From the NCBI RefSeq assembly GCF_000482505.1, contig NZ_AXVL01000016.1, positions 10,642 through 74,641 of the forward strand: a stretch of 64,000 nt of DNA. The letters run 5' to 3'. The notes beneath the pieces are model-generated. The model searched no databases. It was not told the DNA's origin and saw only the letters and a list, made by a program, of their open reading frames with translations. This DNA comes from Leptotrichia trevisanii DSM 22070 (GTDB lineage: Bacteria > Fusobacteriota > Fusobacteriia > Fusobacteriales > Leptotrichiaceae). Below, piece by piece: positions 45,309 through 54,642 of this stretch. Each line of letters opens with the position of its first letter. Position 1 is the stretch's first letter. The position numbers were made by a program, and so were the translations under genes.

Positions 45309-46319
45309 TTATCCCTTTTCACTAAATATTTTTTCAATTCCTAAATGCTTATATCCAAATTCCGTTACAACTCTACCACGTGGAGTTCTTTTTATAAATC
45401 CAATTTTTACTAGATATGGTTCATAAACTTCCTCAATTGTTCGTCTATCCTCTCCTAGTAAAAGCGACAATGTTTCAATTCCAACAGGCCCTCCATTGTA
45501 AACATTTATAATTGATAACAAAATATTTCTGTCAAGTTCATCAAGTCCATTATCATCCACTCCCAGAAGCCTCAAAATACCATCAACACTTTCCTTTTCC
45601 AAAACGCCAGAACCTTCCACCAATGCAAAATCCCTCGCTCTTTTCAAAAGCCTATTTGCAATTCTGGGTGTTCCTCGACTTCTTTTGGCAATTTCCGTAA
45701 TTCCGTCCTCATCATACGAAACATTTAGAATATTTGCCCCTCTTCGTATAATTTCCTTCAATTCTTCCAATTTGTAATATTCCATCCTATGAGTAACTCC
45801 AAATCTGTCTCTAAGCGGTGTACTTAACTGGCCTGCTCTCGTAGTTGCTCCAATTAATGTAAATTGTGGCAATTCTACACGAATACTTCTTGCAGACGGC
45901 CCTTTTCCGATAAGAATATCCAGTTCCCCATCTTCCATCGCAGGATACAAAATTTCCTCCACCGATGTATTTAATCTATGAATCTCATCAATAAACAAAA
46001 TATCATTTTCCTCCAAAGACGTCAAAATAGCCGCTAAATCCCCAGCTTTTTCAAGTACAGGGCCAGTCGTTATCTTCAAATTTACTCCCATTTCTGTGGC
46101 AATAACTCCCGCAAGAGTAGTTTTCCCCAGTCCCGGAGGCCCATACAGCAAAATATGATCAAGCGATTCATTCCTCATTTTAGCAGCCTTTATAAATATA
46201 TTCATTTTTTCTTTCAAATCTTGCTGGCCAATATATTCCTTAAAAGTTTTTGGCCGTAAACTTCTTTGAATATTGTCCTCTCCTAATTCCTTAGGTTCCA
46301 ATATTCTTTCCTCATTCAT
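45309..46319 (-). CDS. ruvB: Holliday junction branch-migration helicase RuvB
   Basis: 336-aa AAA+ motor. Walker A is GPPGLGKTT near 60, Walker [10 protein letters not shown] near 109, sensor 1 IGATTRAG near 155, and the arginine finger region LRDRFG near 168. The C-terminal winged helix ends in [13 protein letters not shown]. It drives junction migration with RuvA, which is not adjacent. The 490-bp spacer upstream contains structured repeat copy B. Confidence 0.97.
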   Translation of the reverse strand: MNEERILEPKELGEDNIQRSLRPKTFKEYIGQQDLKEKMNIFIKAAKMRNESLDHILLYGPPGLGKTTLAGVIATEMGVNLKITTGPVLEKAGDLAAILTSLEENDILFIDEIHRLNTSVEEILYPAMEDGELDILIGKGPSARSIRVELPQFTLIGATTRAGQLSTPLRDRFGVTHRMEYYKLEELKEIIRRGANILNVSYDEDGITEIAKRSRGTPRIANRLLKRARDFALVEGSGVLEKESVDGILRLLGVDDNGLDELDRNILLSIINVYNGGPVGIETLSLLLGEDRRTIEEVYEPYLVKIGFIKRTPRGRVVTEFGYKHLGIEKIFSEKG

Positions 46320-46491
46320 TCCTTCTCCTCAATATTTCTTCTTTATTTCTTTATTTAATTTTTTTTATTTATAAATTAATTTCTTAAATACTCTAATTTA
46401 GTTATTTTTATTTAAATTTTATAAAAAGAATTCTTGTTAATAGATATTTTTTCTATACTTTATATGTTATTTCTTTTTCTAAATTACAAGG

Positions 46492-46802
46492 ATATATCCT
46501 TTTTTTCACAATAATGATTAATTTAATACGATTAACTAGTTATAACCTAATACTAATGACAAAAGTTCCACGAACTCTCTCTGCTTCTCGAATTTTAATC
46601 TTATAACAAAAATTTTTATGATTATTAAAATAATAAATTTATCTATTGAATCTTTATCAAAATAATTGTTATGATTAAACATAAAGTGTCGTGATTTTTT
46701 GGAAATAAAAATTACTGTTTGAGCGGAGCGAGTTTAATTTTTATTTTCAAAAAATGCTTAGACGAGCCAGGTTGTAAGGGCATGGCGACTGATGCCCTTA
46801 CG
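46492..46802 (+). repeat. Long structured intergenic repeat, copy B
   Basis: 311 bp. A short hairpin AAGGATATATCCTT plus TTTTT opens it. Then come segments shared with copy A (CTTATAACA, GTGTCGTGATTTTTTGGAAA). A long A/T arm TTTTTTGGAAATAAAAATTA pairs with TAATTTTTATTTTCAAAAAA around GAGCGGAGCGAG. Then follow the conserved ATGCTTAGACGAGCCAGGTT and the final hairpin GTAAGGGCA-TGGCGACTGA-TGCCCTTAC (46774-46801). The final stem differs from copy A by compensatory changes while its loop is identical. It ends 10 bp from the 3' end of the DUF445 gene. Apart from this, 46320-46811 holds no gene. Confidence 0.6.
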
Positions 46803-46811
46803 TTAAAAATT

Positions 46812-47456
46812 TTATATCTGTTTTAATAATAACATTATAAAAAACTGGAATAACGCAATTACTCCTCCCAATACTCCACCAATAATCTCAATATGCTTTA
46901 ATTCATTTTTAGATACGGACAAAATGATTTTTTCCATTTCCTCCAGCGAAAAATTTTTCATTTTTTCCAGCATAATTTCTTTAAAGTCTATTTTGTCTTC
47001 TGCAATTTTTATGATTTCCTCCACTATTTCCTCTTTGTTTTCCAAAATTGATTTTTTAAAATATGATTTTATCTTTTCAATTACTGAATCGTTTAAAAAC
47101 ATCTTTAATAGCGGATTTTTTTCTAATACACTTTTTTTCAGCTTTTCACCTATAATTTTGTCAAGCAGCTTATCCAGAACTTCATCGTTAATTACATCAC
47201 TGTCTTTTAGCTTTGCAGTAATGTGTTCTACTGAGATAAGTTCCTTTTCTATTGTTTCAGCAATATTTTCTGATATTCTGTCCCTATTCTTTGGGATTAG
47301 TCCCTGTATTTTAAAAAATAGCAAATTTACTTCCTTATAAGGCCTGAATAGCAGCTTTATTGCCAGATAATTTGTAAACCATCCTATAAGTATTCCAACA
47401 AATACCATTATAGCAAGCTGTACTAATAAATTTCCCAATTTTTCCTCCATATTCAT
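46812..47456 (-). CDS. DUF445 family membrane protein
   Basis: 214 aa. A first membrane segment contains the family motif GWFTNYLAIKLLFRPYKEV (about residues 27-45) and then LIPKNRDRISENIAETIEKELIS. A charged helical middle and a C-terminal membrane anchor (LGGVIALFQFFIMLLLK) follow. The function is unknown in all bacteria known to me. The start is taken at MNMEEKLGN; an ATG at 47486 would add 10 residues that lie in a dispersed repeat. Confidence 0.82.
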   Translation of the reverse strand: MNMEEKLGNLLVQLAIMVFVGILIGWFTNYLAIKLLFRPYKEVNLLFFKIQGLIPKNRDRISENIAETIEKELISVEHITAKLKDSDVINDEVLDKLLDKIIGEKLKKSVLEKNPLLKMFLNDSVIEKIKSYFKKSILENKEEIVEEIIKIAEDKIDFKEIMLEKMKNFSLEEMEKIILSVSKNELKHIEIIGGVLGGVIALFQFFIMLLLKQI

Positions 47457-47477
47457 ATCTAAGTGAGCAATTTTGCA

Positions 47478-47575
47478 GTAAATCATTTAAAACTAACCTT
47501 AAAAGTTATGACTTTTATTCAAACTTTATATTTCCTAATTTTATCAATTTATTTTATAAAGAAATATGTATACTA
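47478..47575 (+). repeat. Dispersed intergenic repeat
   Basis: TTTAAAACTAACCTTAAAAG, TTATGACTTTTATTCAAACT, TTATATTTCCTAATTTT and AAATATGTATACT follow the order of the copy at 10284. It fills the spacer between the flavodoxin and DUF445 genes. Confidence 0.5.
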
Positions 47576-47995
47576 ACCAACTATTGCTCTTCCGTATTCC
47601 TTGCATTTCTCAATTTTTTCATCATCATCAACAGCCAGATGAATGATAAGTCCGTCGTTTACAATAGAAAACCCTTCATTTATCATTTCTTCACGCCAAG
47701 TCTCCATCCATCCACCTTGTCCCCAGTCATAGGAGCCAAAAAGTCCAACTGTTTTTCCAAAAATTTTGTCCTTTATCCCTTCAATAAATTCTATCATTTC
47801 AGGTGCAACTTCCTCTGCTCCTCCAGCAGGCGATCCGAATGCTACAAAATCAGCATTTATTGCATTTTCATTGGCTTCTTCCACATTTATCAATTTTACA
47901 TCGGCTCCAGCATTTTCTGCCCCTTCTCCAATGTATTTTGCCATATCCGCAGTATTTCCAGTACCTGTATAATAAATTATATTTAATGTTGCCAT
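47573..47995 (-). CDS. Flavodoxin
   Basis: 140 aa. The FMN phosphate loop is YYTGTGNTADMAKYI near residues 8-22, and the isoalloxazine loops are FGSPAGGAEE and FGSYDWGQGGWMETW. It is a low-potential electron carrier able to replace ferredoxin. It lies 63 bp downstream of ackA, separated by a UUCG-type hairpin, so it may be partly co-transcribed with acetate genes. Its partner enzymes are not visible here. Confidence 0.92.
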   Translation of the reverse strand: MATLNIIYYTGTGNTADMAKYIGEGAENAGADVKLINVEEANENAINADFVAFGSPAGGAEEVAPEMIEFIEGIKDKIFGKTVGLFGSYDWGQGGWMETWREEMINEGFSIVNDGLIIHLAVDDDEKIEKCKEYGRAIVG

Positions 47996-48026
47996 TATTT
48001 TCCTTTCTATTTATAAGTTATTGTAA

Positions 48027-48048
48027 AGCCAAACTCGAAAGTCTGGCT
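48027..48048 (-). terminator. Compact hairpin between ackA and flavodoxin
   Basis: On the minus strand AGCCAGACT-TTCG-AGTTTGGCT forms a 9-bp stem (one G-T pair) with a stable UUCG loop. Only a weak T-tract follows, so partial termination or 3'-end protection of ackA mRNA is likely. Confidence 0.55.
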
Positions 48049-48058
48049 ATCTGTATTT

Positions 48059-49255
48059 TTATTTTGTTAATTTATAAGTATCTCTTGCAATTACAAGTTC
48101 TTCTGCTGTTTCAATCTTATAAATTTTAACTTTTGAATTTTTTGTTGATAATTCAACATTTCCTGATAGTCTTTGTTCATTTTTTTCTTTATCCAGTTCA
48201 ATTCCAAAATATGAAAGTCCTTCACAGATATGCTGTTTTGCTCCAACTGAATTTTCACCAATTCCACCTGTAAAGGCAATTGCATCAACACCATTCATTG
48301 CTGCAACATAAGCTCCAATATAAAGCTGTATTCTGTAGCAGAACATTTCATAAGCTAAAACAGCTTTTTCATCCCCAGCTTTTTTGGCTGTATCTAAATC
48401 ACGAAAATCTGAACTTATTCCTATCATCCCCAAAATTCCAGACTTCTTGTTCATTCTATTATTCATTTCATCCAAAGATAGTCCTCTTTTTCTCATAATA
48501 TAAATAACAGAAGCAGGATCTACATCTCCAGTTCTAGTTCCCATCATAACTCCCGCAAGAGGCGTCATTCCCATTGATGTATCTACAACTTTACCATTTT
48601 GAACTGCTGAAATGCTCGCTCCATTCCCAAGATGGCAAACTATAATTTTGGAATCCTCTTTTCCTAACATTTCTCTTGCCACTTCACTTACGTATCTGTG
48701 AGAAGTCCCGTGAAATCCATATTTTCTAACTTTTAATTCAGTGTAATCTTCATAAGGATAAGGATACATATATGCTTTTGGCGGCATTGTCTGATGGAAA
48801 GCTGTGTCAAATACGACTACATTTTTCTTCCCAGGAAGCAATTTTTGGATAACCTTTATCCCCATTATATGGGCTGGATTGTGTAAAGGTGCAAGTGGTG
48901 CGATTTCTTCAAGATTTTTTATAACTTCATCGTCTACAATTACAGATTTTTCATAATATTCTCCACCATGGACAATTCTATGTCCTATCGAATCAATTTC
49001 ATCCACACTTGAAATTACCCCTATTTTCTCATCCTGAAGTGTCTTTAATATAAGTTCCACCGCAACTGTGTGATTTTCCATAGGAACTTCCATTTTATCA
49101 ACTTTTTCTCCAGTTAATAGATTTTTATAGCTGAAAATAGGATTAGTAATCCCTATTCTTTCACAATTTCCCTTAGCCATCGACTGCTCATTAGTCATAT
49201 CAATAAGTTCAAATTTTGCAGATGAACTCCCGCAATTTATTACTAAAACTTTCAT
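48059..49255 (-). CDS. ackA: Acetate kinase
   Basis: It forms ATP and acetate from acetyl phosphate. The 398-aa ASKHA-fold enzyme starts KVLVINCGSSSAKFELID. It has RIVHGGEYY near 90, FDTAFHQTMP near 145, CHLGNGASISAV near 205, and FTGGIGENS near 325. ATG 49255 is chosen for GGAGG 6 nt upstream; an in-frame ATG at 49267 is too far upstream of it. It is paired with pta just upstream in the reading direction. Confidence 0.97.
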   Translation of the reverse strand: MKVLVINCGSSSAKFELIDMTNEQSMAKGNCERIGITNPIFSYKNLLTGEKVDKMEVPMENHTVAVELILKTLQDEKIGVISSVDEIDSIGHRIVHGGEYYEKSVIVDDEVIKNLEEIAPLAPLHNPAHIMGIKVIQKLLPGKKNVVVFDTAFHQTMPPKAYMYPYPYEDYTELKVRKYGFHGTSHRYVSEVAREMLGKEDSKIIVCHLGNGASISAVQNGKVVDTSMGMTPLAGVMMGTRTGDVDPASVIYIMRKRGLSLDEMNNRMNKKSGILGMIGISSDFRDLDTAKKAGDEKAVLAYEMFCYRIQLYIGAYVAAMNGVDAIAFTGGIGENSVGAKQHICEGLSYFGIELDKEKNEQRLSGNVELSTKNSKVKIYKIETAEELVIARDTYKLTK

Positions 49256-49396
49256 TTTTTCCTCCAAATTTTTATTTTCATTTTTAAAACACTCTCAAAT
49301 CCTCTAATATTAACTATTTAAGATTAAACATTTTCAATGCTTAAACAAAATAGTTTTATTTTTTTATTTTATGTTTAAACCGGTTTTATATAAAAA

Positions 49397-50401
49397 CTAC
49401 ATTTCAGATTCTACAGCCGTAATTGCCACAACCTCAACTATATCTTCCACACTGCATCCTCTTGAAAGATCGTGAACTGGACGTGCCAATCCTTGAATTA
49501 ACGGCCCTAACGCTTTCGCCTTAGCCAGTCTCTGTGTCAATTTGTAACCGATATTTCCTGAATCCAAGTCAGGAAAAATCAATACGTTTGCCTGCCCTGC
49601 TACTTTTGATCCAGATGCTTTTGCAGCAGCTACTTCTGGCACGATTGCCGCATCCAGCTGCAATTCCCCATCAAAGTCAAAATCAACATTTCTGACTTTT
49701 AAGATTTCGATGGCTTCTCTAACCTTGCTTACAGAAACCCCGTCAGCACTTCCTTTTGTAGAAAATGATAAAAATGCTACTTTAGGTTCTTTTATTCCCG
49801 CAGTAAATCTAGCTTTTTCCGCTGCAGAAATGGCAATATCGGCAAGTTGCATAGCAGTAGGATTAGGAATTACTCCACCATCTGAATATACAAATGTTCC
49901 GTTATCCCCAAATTCAGGAGTGTTTGTTATCATAACAAAAGAACTTGATACCGTTTTTAAGCCTTCTCTTGGCCCAATTACATGGATTGCCGCTCTTAAA
50001 ACGTGTGCTGTTGGTGAAGATGAACCTGCCACCATTCCATCAACTCTACCCTGATGTACAAGCATTGCCGCAAAATATCTTGGATCTGACATGAGTATCG
50101 CTTTTGCCGTTTCAAATGTCATTCCTTTTTTCTCTCTTCTTTTTTTCAAGAGCTCCGACATATTGTCAATTGTTGCACATGAATCAGGATTGTAAAATAT
50201 CGCTCCTTCCAATGAAACTCCAATTTTGTCTGCTTTTGCCTTTATTTTTTTTTCATCTCCGACTAAAGCTATTTTTGCAATTCCTTCACTAATAATTTTT
50301 TCTGTTGCCCGCAAAACTCTTTCATCCTCTGTTTCAGGTAAAATAATGGTTTTGTTTAATTTTTTAGCTTTTTCTTTTAATTCATCTGTCAATGTGTTCA
50401 T
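49397..50401 (-). CDS. pta: Phosphate acetyltransferase
   Basis: 334 aa, the short form without an N-terminal regulatory domain. KTIILPETEDERVLRATE, GMVAGSSSPTAHVLRAAI and PDLDSGNIGYKLTQRLA are conserved. It converts acetyl-CoA to acetyl phosphate for AckA; the pair gives ATP by substrate-level phosphorylation, which suits a fermenting anaerobe. ackA follows after 140 bp. Confidence 0.96.
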   Translation of the reverse strand: MNTLTDELKEKAKKLNKTIILPETEDERVLRATEKIISEGIAKIALVGDEKKIKAKADKIGVSLEGAIFYNPDSCATIDNMSELLKKRREKKGMTFETAKAILMSDPRYFAAMLVHQGRVDGMVAGSSSPTAHVLRAAIHVIGPREGLKTVSSSFVMITNTPEFGDNGTFVYSDGGVIPNPTAMQLADIAISAAEKARFTAGIKEPKVAFLSFSTKGSADGVSVSKVREAIEILKVRNVDFDFDGELQLDAAIVPEVAAAKASGSKVAGQANVLIFPDLDSGNIGYKLTQRLAKAKALGPLIQGLARPVHDLSRGCSVEDIVEVVAITAVESEM

Positions 50402-50431
50402 AATTTTTTCTTCCTTTCCTTATTTTTTTTA

Positions 50432-51625
50432 TTATTCAAACATAGCTTCAACAAATTCCTTTGTATCAAATTCCCGTAAATCCTCGATTCCTTCTCCAAC
50501 ACCTATAAATTTAATCGGTTTTTTTAGTTCTTCTGTGATTGGGAAAATAATCCCTCCTTTTGCCGTCCCGTCAAATTTTGTCAAAATAATTCCTGTCAAA
50601 TCTACGATTTCATTAAATATTCTAGCCTGCTCCAATCCATTCTGCCCAGTTGTACTGTCAATTACAAGCAACGTTTCAAAGTCAGTTTCTCCAGACTGCT
50701 CACGTATAATTTTATTTATTTTTTCAAGCTCCTTCATCAAATCACGTTTATTGTGAAGCCTTCCGGCCGTATCCAGTATTGCCACATCAAATCCACGATT
50801 TTTAGCGGTTTTCACCGTATCAAAAATTACAGCGGCAGGATCACTTCCATGTGCCTGTTTTATAACTTCCACACCAGTCCGTTTCCCCCATTCCTCAACT
50901 TGCTCAATGGCAGCGGCTCTAAATGTATCTCCAGCCCCAATAATAACCTTTCTCCCGCTATCCTTCAATTTTTTCGCTATTTTACCAATGGAAGTAGTCT
51001 TCCCAACTCCATTTACTCCCACAACTAAAAGGATATTTAGTTTTCCATCCTGTAATTTTAATTTTGTGCTGTTTTCATCGTTGTAAACAAGTTTCGCCTT
51101 TAACAATTCCTTTAATTCATCGTAAATTTGTTCTGATGTTTTCAATTTCTTTCGTGAAACTGATTTTTCCAGGTCCTCCACAAGCTGCATTGTCATATTC
51201 ATTCCAATATCTGACTGAATCAGCAATTCTTCCAGTTCTTCGTACAAATCGTCGTCTATCGCCTTCCCTAAAAGCATTTCCTTTAATTTTCCAAAAAATC
51301 CTTTTTTCGGAGTTGCCAATCTATCTTTTAAAGGCTTTAATTTAGGTTTGCCTTTCGTTTTTTCATCTAATTTCTCTTCTGTTTCTTCTATTTTTAAATT
51401 TTCAATTTTTTCTTTTTCAGAATTTTTTTCATTATTTTCAGATTTTTCAATATTTTTTCCTAAAATTTCTTCAGCTGTTTTCTTTATTTCTTTTTCAGTT
51501 TCAGCTTTAATTTTATCCATTTCACTTTGACTGTCCTCAATTTCCTTTTCTATCTGATTTTCTAAAGTGTTTTTCTGTTCCTCATCTTTTTTCTTTTTTC
51601 CAAATTTAAAAAAATTTTTCAGCAT
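50432..51625 (-). CDS. ftsY: Signal recognition particle receptor FtsY
   Basis: 397 aa. A highly charged A domain rich in Glu and Lys (about 1-95) is followed by the N domain and the SRP GTPase: G1 GVNGVGKTTSIGK near 206, DTFRAAA near 235, G3 DTAGRLHNK near 285, and G4 TKFDGTAKGG near 350. It docks translating ribosomes with SRP at the membrane. Its ATG shares one base with the tsaB stop (TAATG), so the genes are translationally coupled. Confidence 0.96.
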   Translation of the reverse strand: MLKNFFKFGKKKKDEEQKNTLENQIEKEIEDSQSEMDKIKAETEKEIKKTAEEILGKNIEKSENNEKNSEKEKIENLKIEETEEKLDEKTKGKPKLKPLKDRLATPKKGFFGKLKEMLLGKAIDDDLYEELEELLIQSDIGMNMTMQLVEDLEKSVSRKKLKTSEQIYDELKELLKAKLVYNDENSTKLKLQDGKLNILLVVGVNGVGKTTSIGKIAKKLKDSGRKVIIGAGDTFRAAAIEQVEEWGKRTGVEVIKQAHGSDPAAVIFDTVKTAKNRGFDVAILDTAGRLHNKRDLMKELEKINKIIREQSGETDFETLLVIDSTTGQNGLEQARIFNEIVDLTGIILTKFDGTAKGGIIFPITEELKKPIKFIGVGEGIEDLREFDTKEFVEAMFE

Positions 51626-52365
51626 TATTTCTTATCCCTTTCCGCCTGTGATTTTTCCAGATAATCCGGTTTCAGATTAAAAATATCAGTCTTTCTCACC
51701 ACACCAGCATTTTCCAAATTTTTATCCAAAAACATCTGTACAAAAGTCATTGTATTAATTGTCAAATTCTTATCTTCAAATATTTTCACACAGTTTCCTA
51801 ATTTATTCAATATTTTAGCCTTATAATTAAAAACTGCATCTCCAATCAGATAAACTTTTTTATTATTTTCCTTATTTTCAATTATTTCCTCAATTGCATT
51901 ATCCAACTTTGCAACCTCATAATTTTTTATCAATTTTAGCCTATTTTCGCTCGAAGTTTCATAAGCCGCACAATAAATTTTTTCCTTTCGTGAATCAATC
52001 AGCGAATATATTTTCAAATCCTCATCATTTCCCAAACTTGTTTTCAAATTATAATACCCTTGAAAACCAAGTGCATCCAACTCATTCACCTCATAAAAAT
52101 TTACATTCCGTCCAAAAAACAATCCCTTAACAACCGAAATTGCTATCCGAACACCCGTAAACGAACCCGGCCCTATCGAAACAATCACATTTTCAATTTC
52201 GTCGAGCTTTTTCCCAGTCCATTTCAAAAGGCTGTCAATCTGCTCTAAAATCGTAGTAGAATGTGTTTTTGCCATTTCCACATGAATTTCCCCCAGCAGC
52301 TTATCTTTCTCATAAAGCGACAATCCAGCCAGTCTAGTCGTCGTCGTTATCGCAAATATCAACAT
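51625..52365 (-). CDS. tsaB: tRNA t6A biosynthesis protein TsaB
   Basis: 246 aa. The start is LIFAITTTTRLAGLSLYEKDKL, and HSTTILEQIDSLL and SIGPGSFTGVRIAISVVKGL near 65-85 are typical of TsaB. It scaffolds TsaD and TsaE in making N6-threonylcarbamoyl-A37. Here the usual first D of D(T/S) is absent (AITTTTR), a divergence worth noting. ATG 52365 is preferred, with GGAG 7 nt upstream. tsaE lies 143 bp upstream; tsaD is not in the window. Confidence 0.9.
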   Translation of the reverse strand: MLIFAITTTTRLAGLSLYEKDKLLGEIHVEMAKTHSTTILEQIDSLLKWTGKKLDEIENVIVSIGPGSFTGVRIAISVVKGLFFGRNVNFYEVNELDALGFQGYYNLKTSLGNDEDLKIYSLIDSRKEKIYCAAYETSSENRLKLIKNYEVAKLDNAIEEIIENKENNKKVYLIGDAVFNYKAKILNKLGNCVKIFEDKNLTINTMTFVQMFLDKNLENAGVVRKTDIFNLKPDYLEKSQAERDKK

Positions 52366-52395
52366 ATTTTTCTCCATTTTTCATTTTTCTTCACT

Positions 52396-52480
52396 TTTAC
52401 AATAAAACTTCTTTAAAATCAAATCTGATAATCAATATCCCTCTCAAAAACTAATTTTGCTTAATCCAGTAATCAATTTA
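52396..52480 (+). repeat. Dispersed intergenic repeat, partial
   Basis: TACAATAAAACTTCTTTAAA followed by ATCAAATCTGATAATC matches the left end of the copy at 10284. The right part is not recognisable. Confidence 0.4.
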
Positions 52481-52508
52481 ATATTAAACCCAAACATTAA
52501 AAATTAAA

Positions 52509-52961
52509 TTATTCAATTTCAAAATCTACTTTTTCCCCATTTTCAATATTATAAACTGACACTTCACGAGCCACATCCGAATAATGATTTATCTCAACAA
52601 ACACCGCATCCTCAGGCATTTCATCCAAAATCTTGTCCGCCCACTCAATAATTACAACACTTCCATCTTCCCCAATATAATCCTCAAACCCAATCTCATA
52701 AATTTCCTCAGAATCATTAATCCTATACACATCAAAATGATACACTGGTACATCCCCAGAATTATATTCAATCACATAAGTAAACGTCGGACTTTTCACA
52801 TTCTCCGTAATATTATAATATTCACAAATCTTCTTAGTAAATGTAGTCTTTCCCGCCCCCAAATCTCCAATAAGCCCTAGGCAACCTCCGTTTTTTAACT
52901 TTTCTGCTAAATTTTTGGCTAATTTATCTATCTTATCAAATGTTAATATTTTATTTTTCAT
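52509..52961 (-). CDS. tsaE: tRNA t6A biosynthesis ATPase TsaE
   Basis: 150 aa. The P-loop is GLIGDLGAGKTTFTKKI near 33-49; SPTFTYVIEY and YHFDVYRI follow, and IEWADKI is near 113. It is the ATPase of the TsaBDE complex. The start is MKNKILTFDKID (52961); another Met four codons upstream is possible. It lies on the minus strand after rfaE2. Confidence 0.93.
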   Translation of the reverse strand: MKNKILTFDKIDKLAKNLAEKLKNGGCLGLIGDLGAGKTTFTKKICEYYNITENVKSPTFTYVIEYNSGDVPVYHFDVYRINDSEEIYEIGFEDYIGEDGSVVIIEWADKILDEMPEDAVFVEINHYSDVAREVSVYNIENGEKVDFEIE

Positions 52962-53054
52962 AATTTTTCTCACTTCTAAATATCAATCAAATTCTATTTT
53001 TAAATAAAAATATATTTTATTAACAAATATTTCTTCTATCATTTTTAGGTTTTT

Positions 53055-53561
53055 TTATTTTTTATACACTTCAATAATTTTATTAATAATTTCAGTTGTG
53101 GAAATGTTATCCACAAAGGATAAAATCTTTACTTCTCCACCATTTTTTTCAACAACTTTTGTTTCTGGCAAGTCTTCTTTTTTATAATCTCCACCTTTTA
53201 CGTGAATACCTGGCTTTAAAATATCCAGCAGTTTTTCTGGTGTTTTTTCATCAAAAATTACTGTATAATCTACAAACTTTGTACCCAAAAGGACATAGGC
53301 TCTACTTGTTTCGCTATTTATCGGCCTTTTATCCCCTTTATTCACTTTAACCGAAGCATCACTGTTCACACCAACAACCAAAATATCACCTAGATTTCTG
53401 GCTTCCTCCAGATAAGTTAAATGCCCAACATGTAAAATATCAAAAACTCCGTTAGTAAAAACTACCTTTTTCCCAGCCTTCTGCAATCTCACTATTTCAT
53501 TTCTCATTTCATCAGCAGTCAGCAAATTATCTTTAAAATTTTTTCCCAATTTTCTCTCCAA
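53055..53561 (-). CDS. rfaE2: Heptose 1-phosphate adenylyltransferase (HldE C-domain type)
   Basis: 168 aa. The cytidylyltransferase-like fold has FTNGVFDILHVGHLTYLEEA near 35-54, VGVNSDASVK, and the end VDNISTTEIINKI. It makes ADP-heptose precursors for LPS core as a separate protein, without the fused kinase domain of E. coli HldE. The matching kinase gene is not in the window. Together with kdsD it argues for an LPS-like outer membrane with Kdo and heptose. Confidence 0.9.
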   Translation of the reverse strand: MERKLGKNFKDNLLTADEMRNEIVRLQKAGKKVVFTNGVFDILHVGHLTYLEEARNLGDILVVGVNSDASVKVNKGDKRPINSETSRAYVLLGTKFVDYTVIFDEKTPEKLLDILKPGIHVKGGDYKKEDLPETKVVEKNGGEVKILSFVDNISTTEIINKIIEVYKK

Positions 53562-53726
53562 TATATTTTATCTATTTATTTATAATAATAATGTACTTAT
53601 TCATATACTCAATCCCTAAATTTATTTAATTTTAAAAAGGTTTGAGCATACATCAAATTATACCACATTTTTTCCAAAAAAAGAAAATTTTTCTATTTTT
53701 TTTCAACTTTTATTTTTTCTAATTTC

Positions 53727-53850
53727 AACAATTGTATTTTATTATTTTTTGGATATTTTAATTAATAAATATTTTTTTCTTTTTAATTTTTGTAGGATTG
53801 CTCATTGTCGCAAATCCTTATCTTGCAGTAAAGGTTTATATCCTTTATTA
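53727..53850 (+). repeat. Degenerate copy of the 13.7-kb small-ORF region
   Basis: TTTTTTGGATATTTTAATTA, TTTTTGTAGGATTGCTCATT and GTCGCAAATCCTTA align with 13689-13790, with one internal deletion of about 16 bp that breaks the hydrophobic frame. The segment GGATTGC-tcattgtc-GCAAATCC can form a hairpin. The rest of 53562-53994 contains a partial dispersed repeat (TTTAATTTTAAAAAGGTTTG then AGCATACATCAAATTA near 53621) and no gene. Confidence 0.5.
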
Positions 53851-53994
53851 AAAAAGTTTGTAATAATTTCGTTATTTAAATGGACTTTAGTATAAGCATA
53901 TTCTCACAATTTTTTATCAAAAAAGAAAAAAAAGAAGTATCAGCTTACTGCTTTTACTTCTCTGAAATTTTAGAATTTTATTATCAGTACTTCT

Positions 53995-54432
53995 TTATTG
54001 AAATATTTTTATAAAACGTTTTTGAGTTTTATTACAAGTATAACCAATATTCTCATAAAATTTATGTGCTTTTAAACGATGAGAACCAGAATTTAATCTA
54101 ATGAAATTAACATTATTATTTAAAGCATATTCTTCAACAAAAACCATCAGTTTTTTTCCAATACCCTTGCCTTGAAAATTGGAATTTACTGCTAATCCTA
54201 GTATATTTAATCCAATATCACTATATAAACTTTCATACATCTCTGCATGAACAAAACCAACAACCTTACTTGCTTTTTTATCTTCATATACTGCGATAAT
54301 ATGATGTTTATAATCAATAGATAATTTTTCAATTTGCGTCTTGACAGTATTAATATCAACATCATATCCTAACTCATCTTTACAAATTTCTTGTATATCT
54401 TTCGCATCTAGTACATTAATCTCTCTTATCAC
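53995..54432 (-). CDS. GNAT-family N-acetyltransferase
   Basis: 145 aa with the GNAT acetyl-CoA motif NSNFQGKGIGKKLMVFVEEYA near 85-105 and SGSHRLKAHKFYENIGY near 116-132. The N-terminal half (IREINVLDAKDIQEICKDELGYD) fits small stand-alone acetyltransferases of the type that often modify aminoglycosides or small amines, but no substrate can be assigned. It stands alone next to the relict toxin-antitoxin locus. Confidence 0.85.
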   Translation of the reverse strand: MIREINVLDAKDIQEICKDELGYDVDINTVKTQIEKLSIDYKHHIIAVYEDKKASKVVGFVHAEMYESLYSDIGLNILGLAVNSNFQGKGIGKKLMVFVEEYALNNNVNFIRLNSGSHRLKAHKFYENIGYTCNKTQKRFIKIFQ

Positions 54433-54522
54433 ACTTTTACCTCTATAACTTCTAATTTTTCATATTCACTTTTTCCTTAATACATATTACATACTTCAAT
54501 TTTAGTATTATTTCATATACAT

Positions 54523-54642
54523 TTATTTAGAAAAATCCGTTATCAGTATTTCCACTTCAATTTTATCTTCAAGCTCAGCATCCATAATGTATCCCCATAA
54601 CATATTTGTTTGATCTGCTTCAAATTTTTCATTCAATATCAT
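54523..54642 (-). CDS. 39-aa open frame coupled to the toxin remnant
   Basis: It starts at ATG 54642, whose first bases overlap the TGA of the toxin remnant (ATGA), with AGGAGATCAACT as ribosome site. The product is acidic, ending EVEILITDFSK, with no recognised family. It may be a remnant joined by deletion to the broken toxin gene. Confidence 0.35.
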   Translation of the reverse strand: MILNEKFEADQTNMLWGYIMDAELEDKIEVEILITDFSK

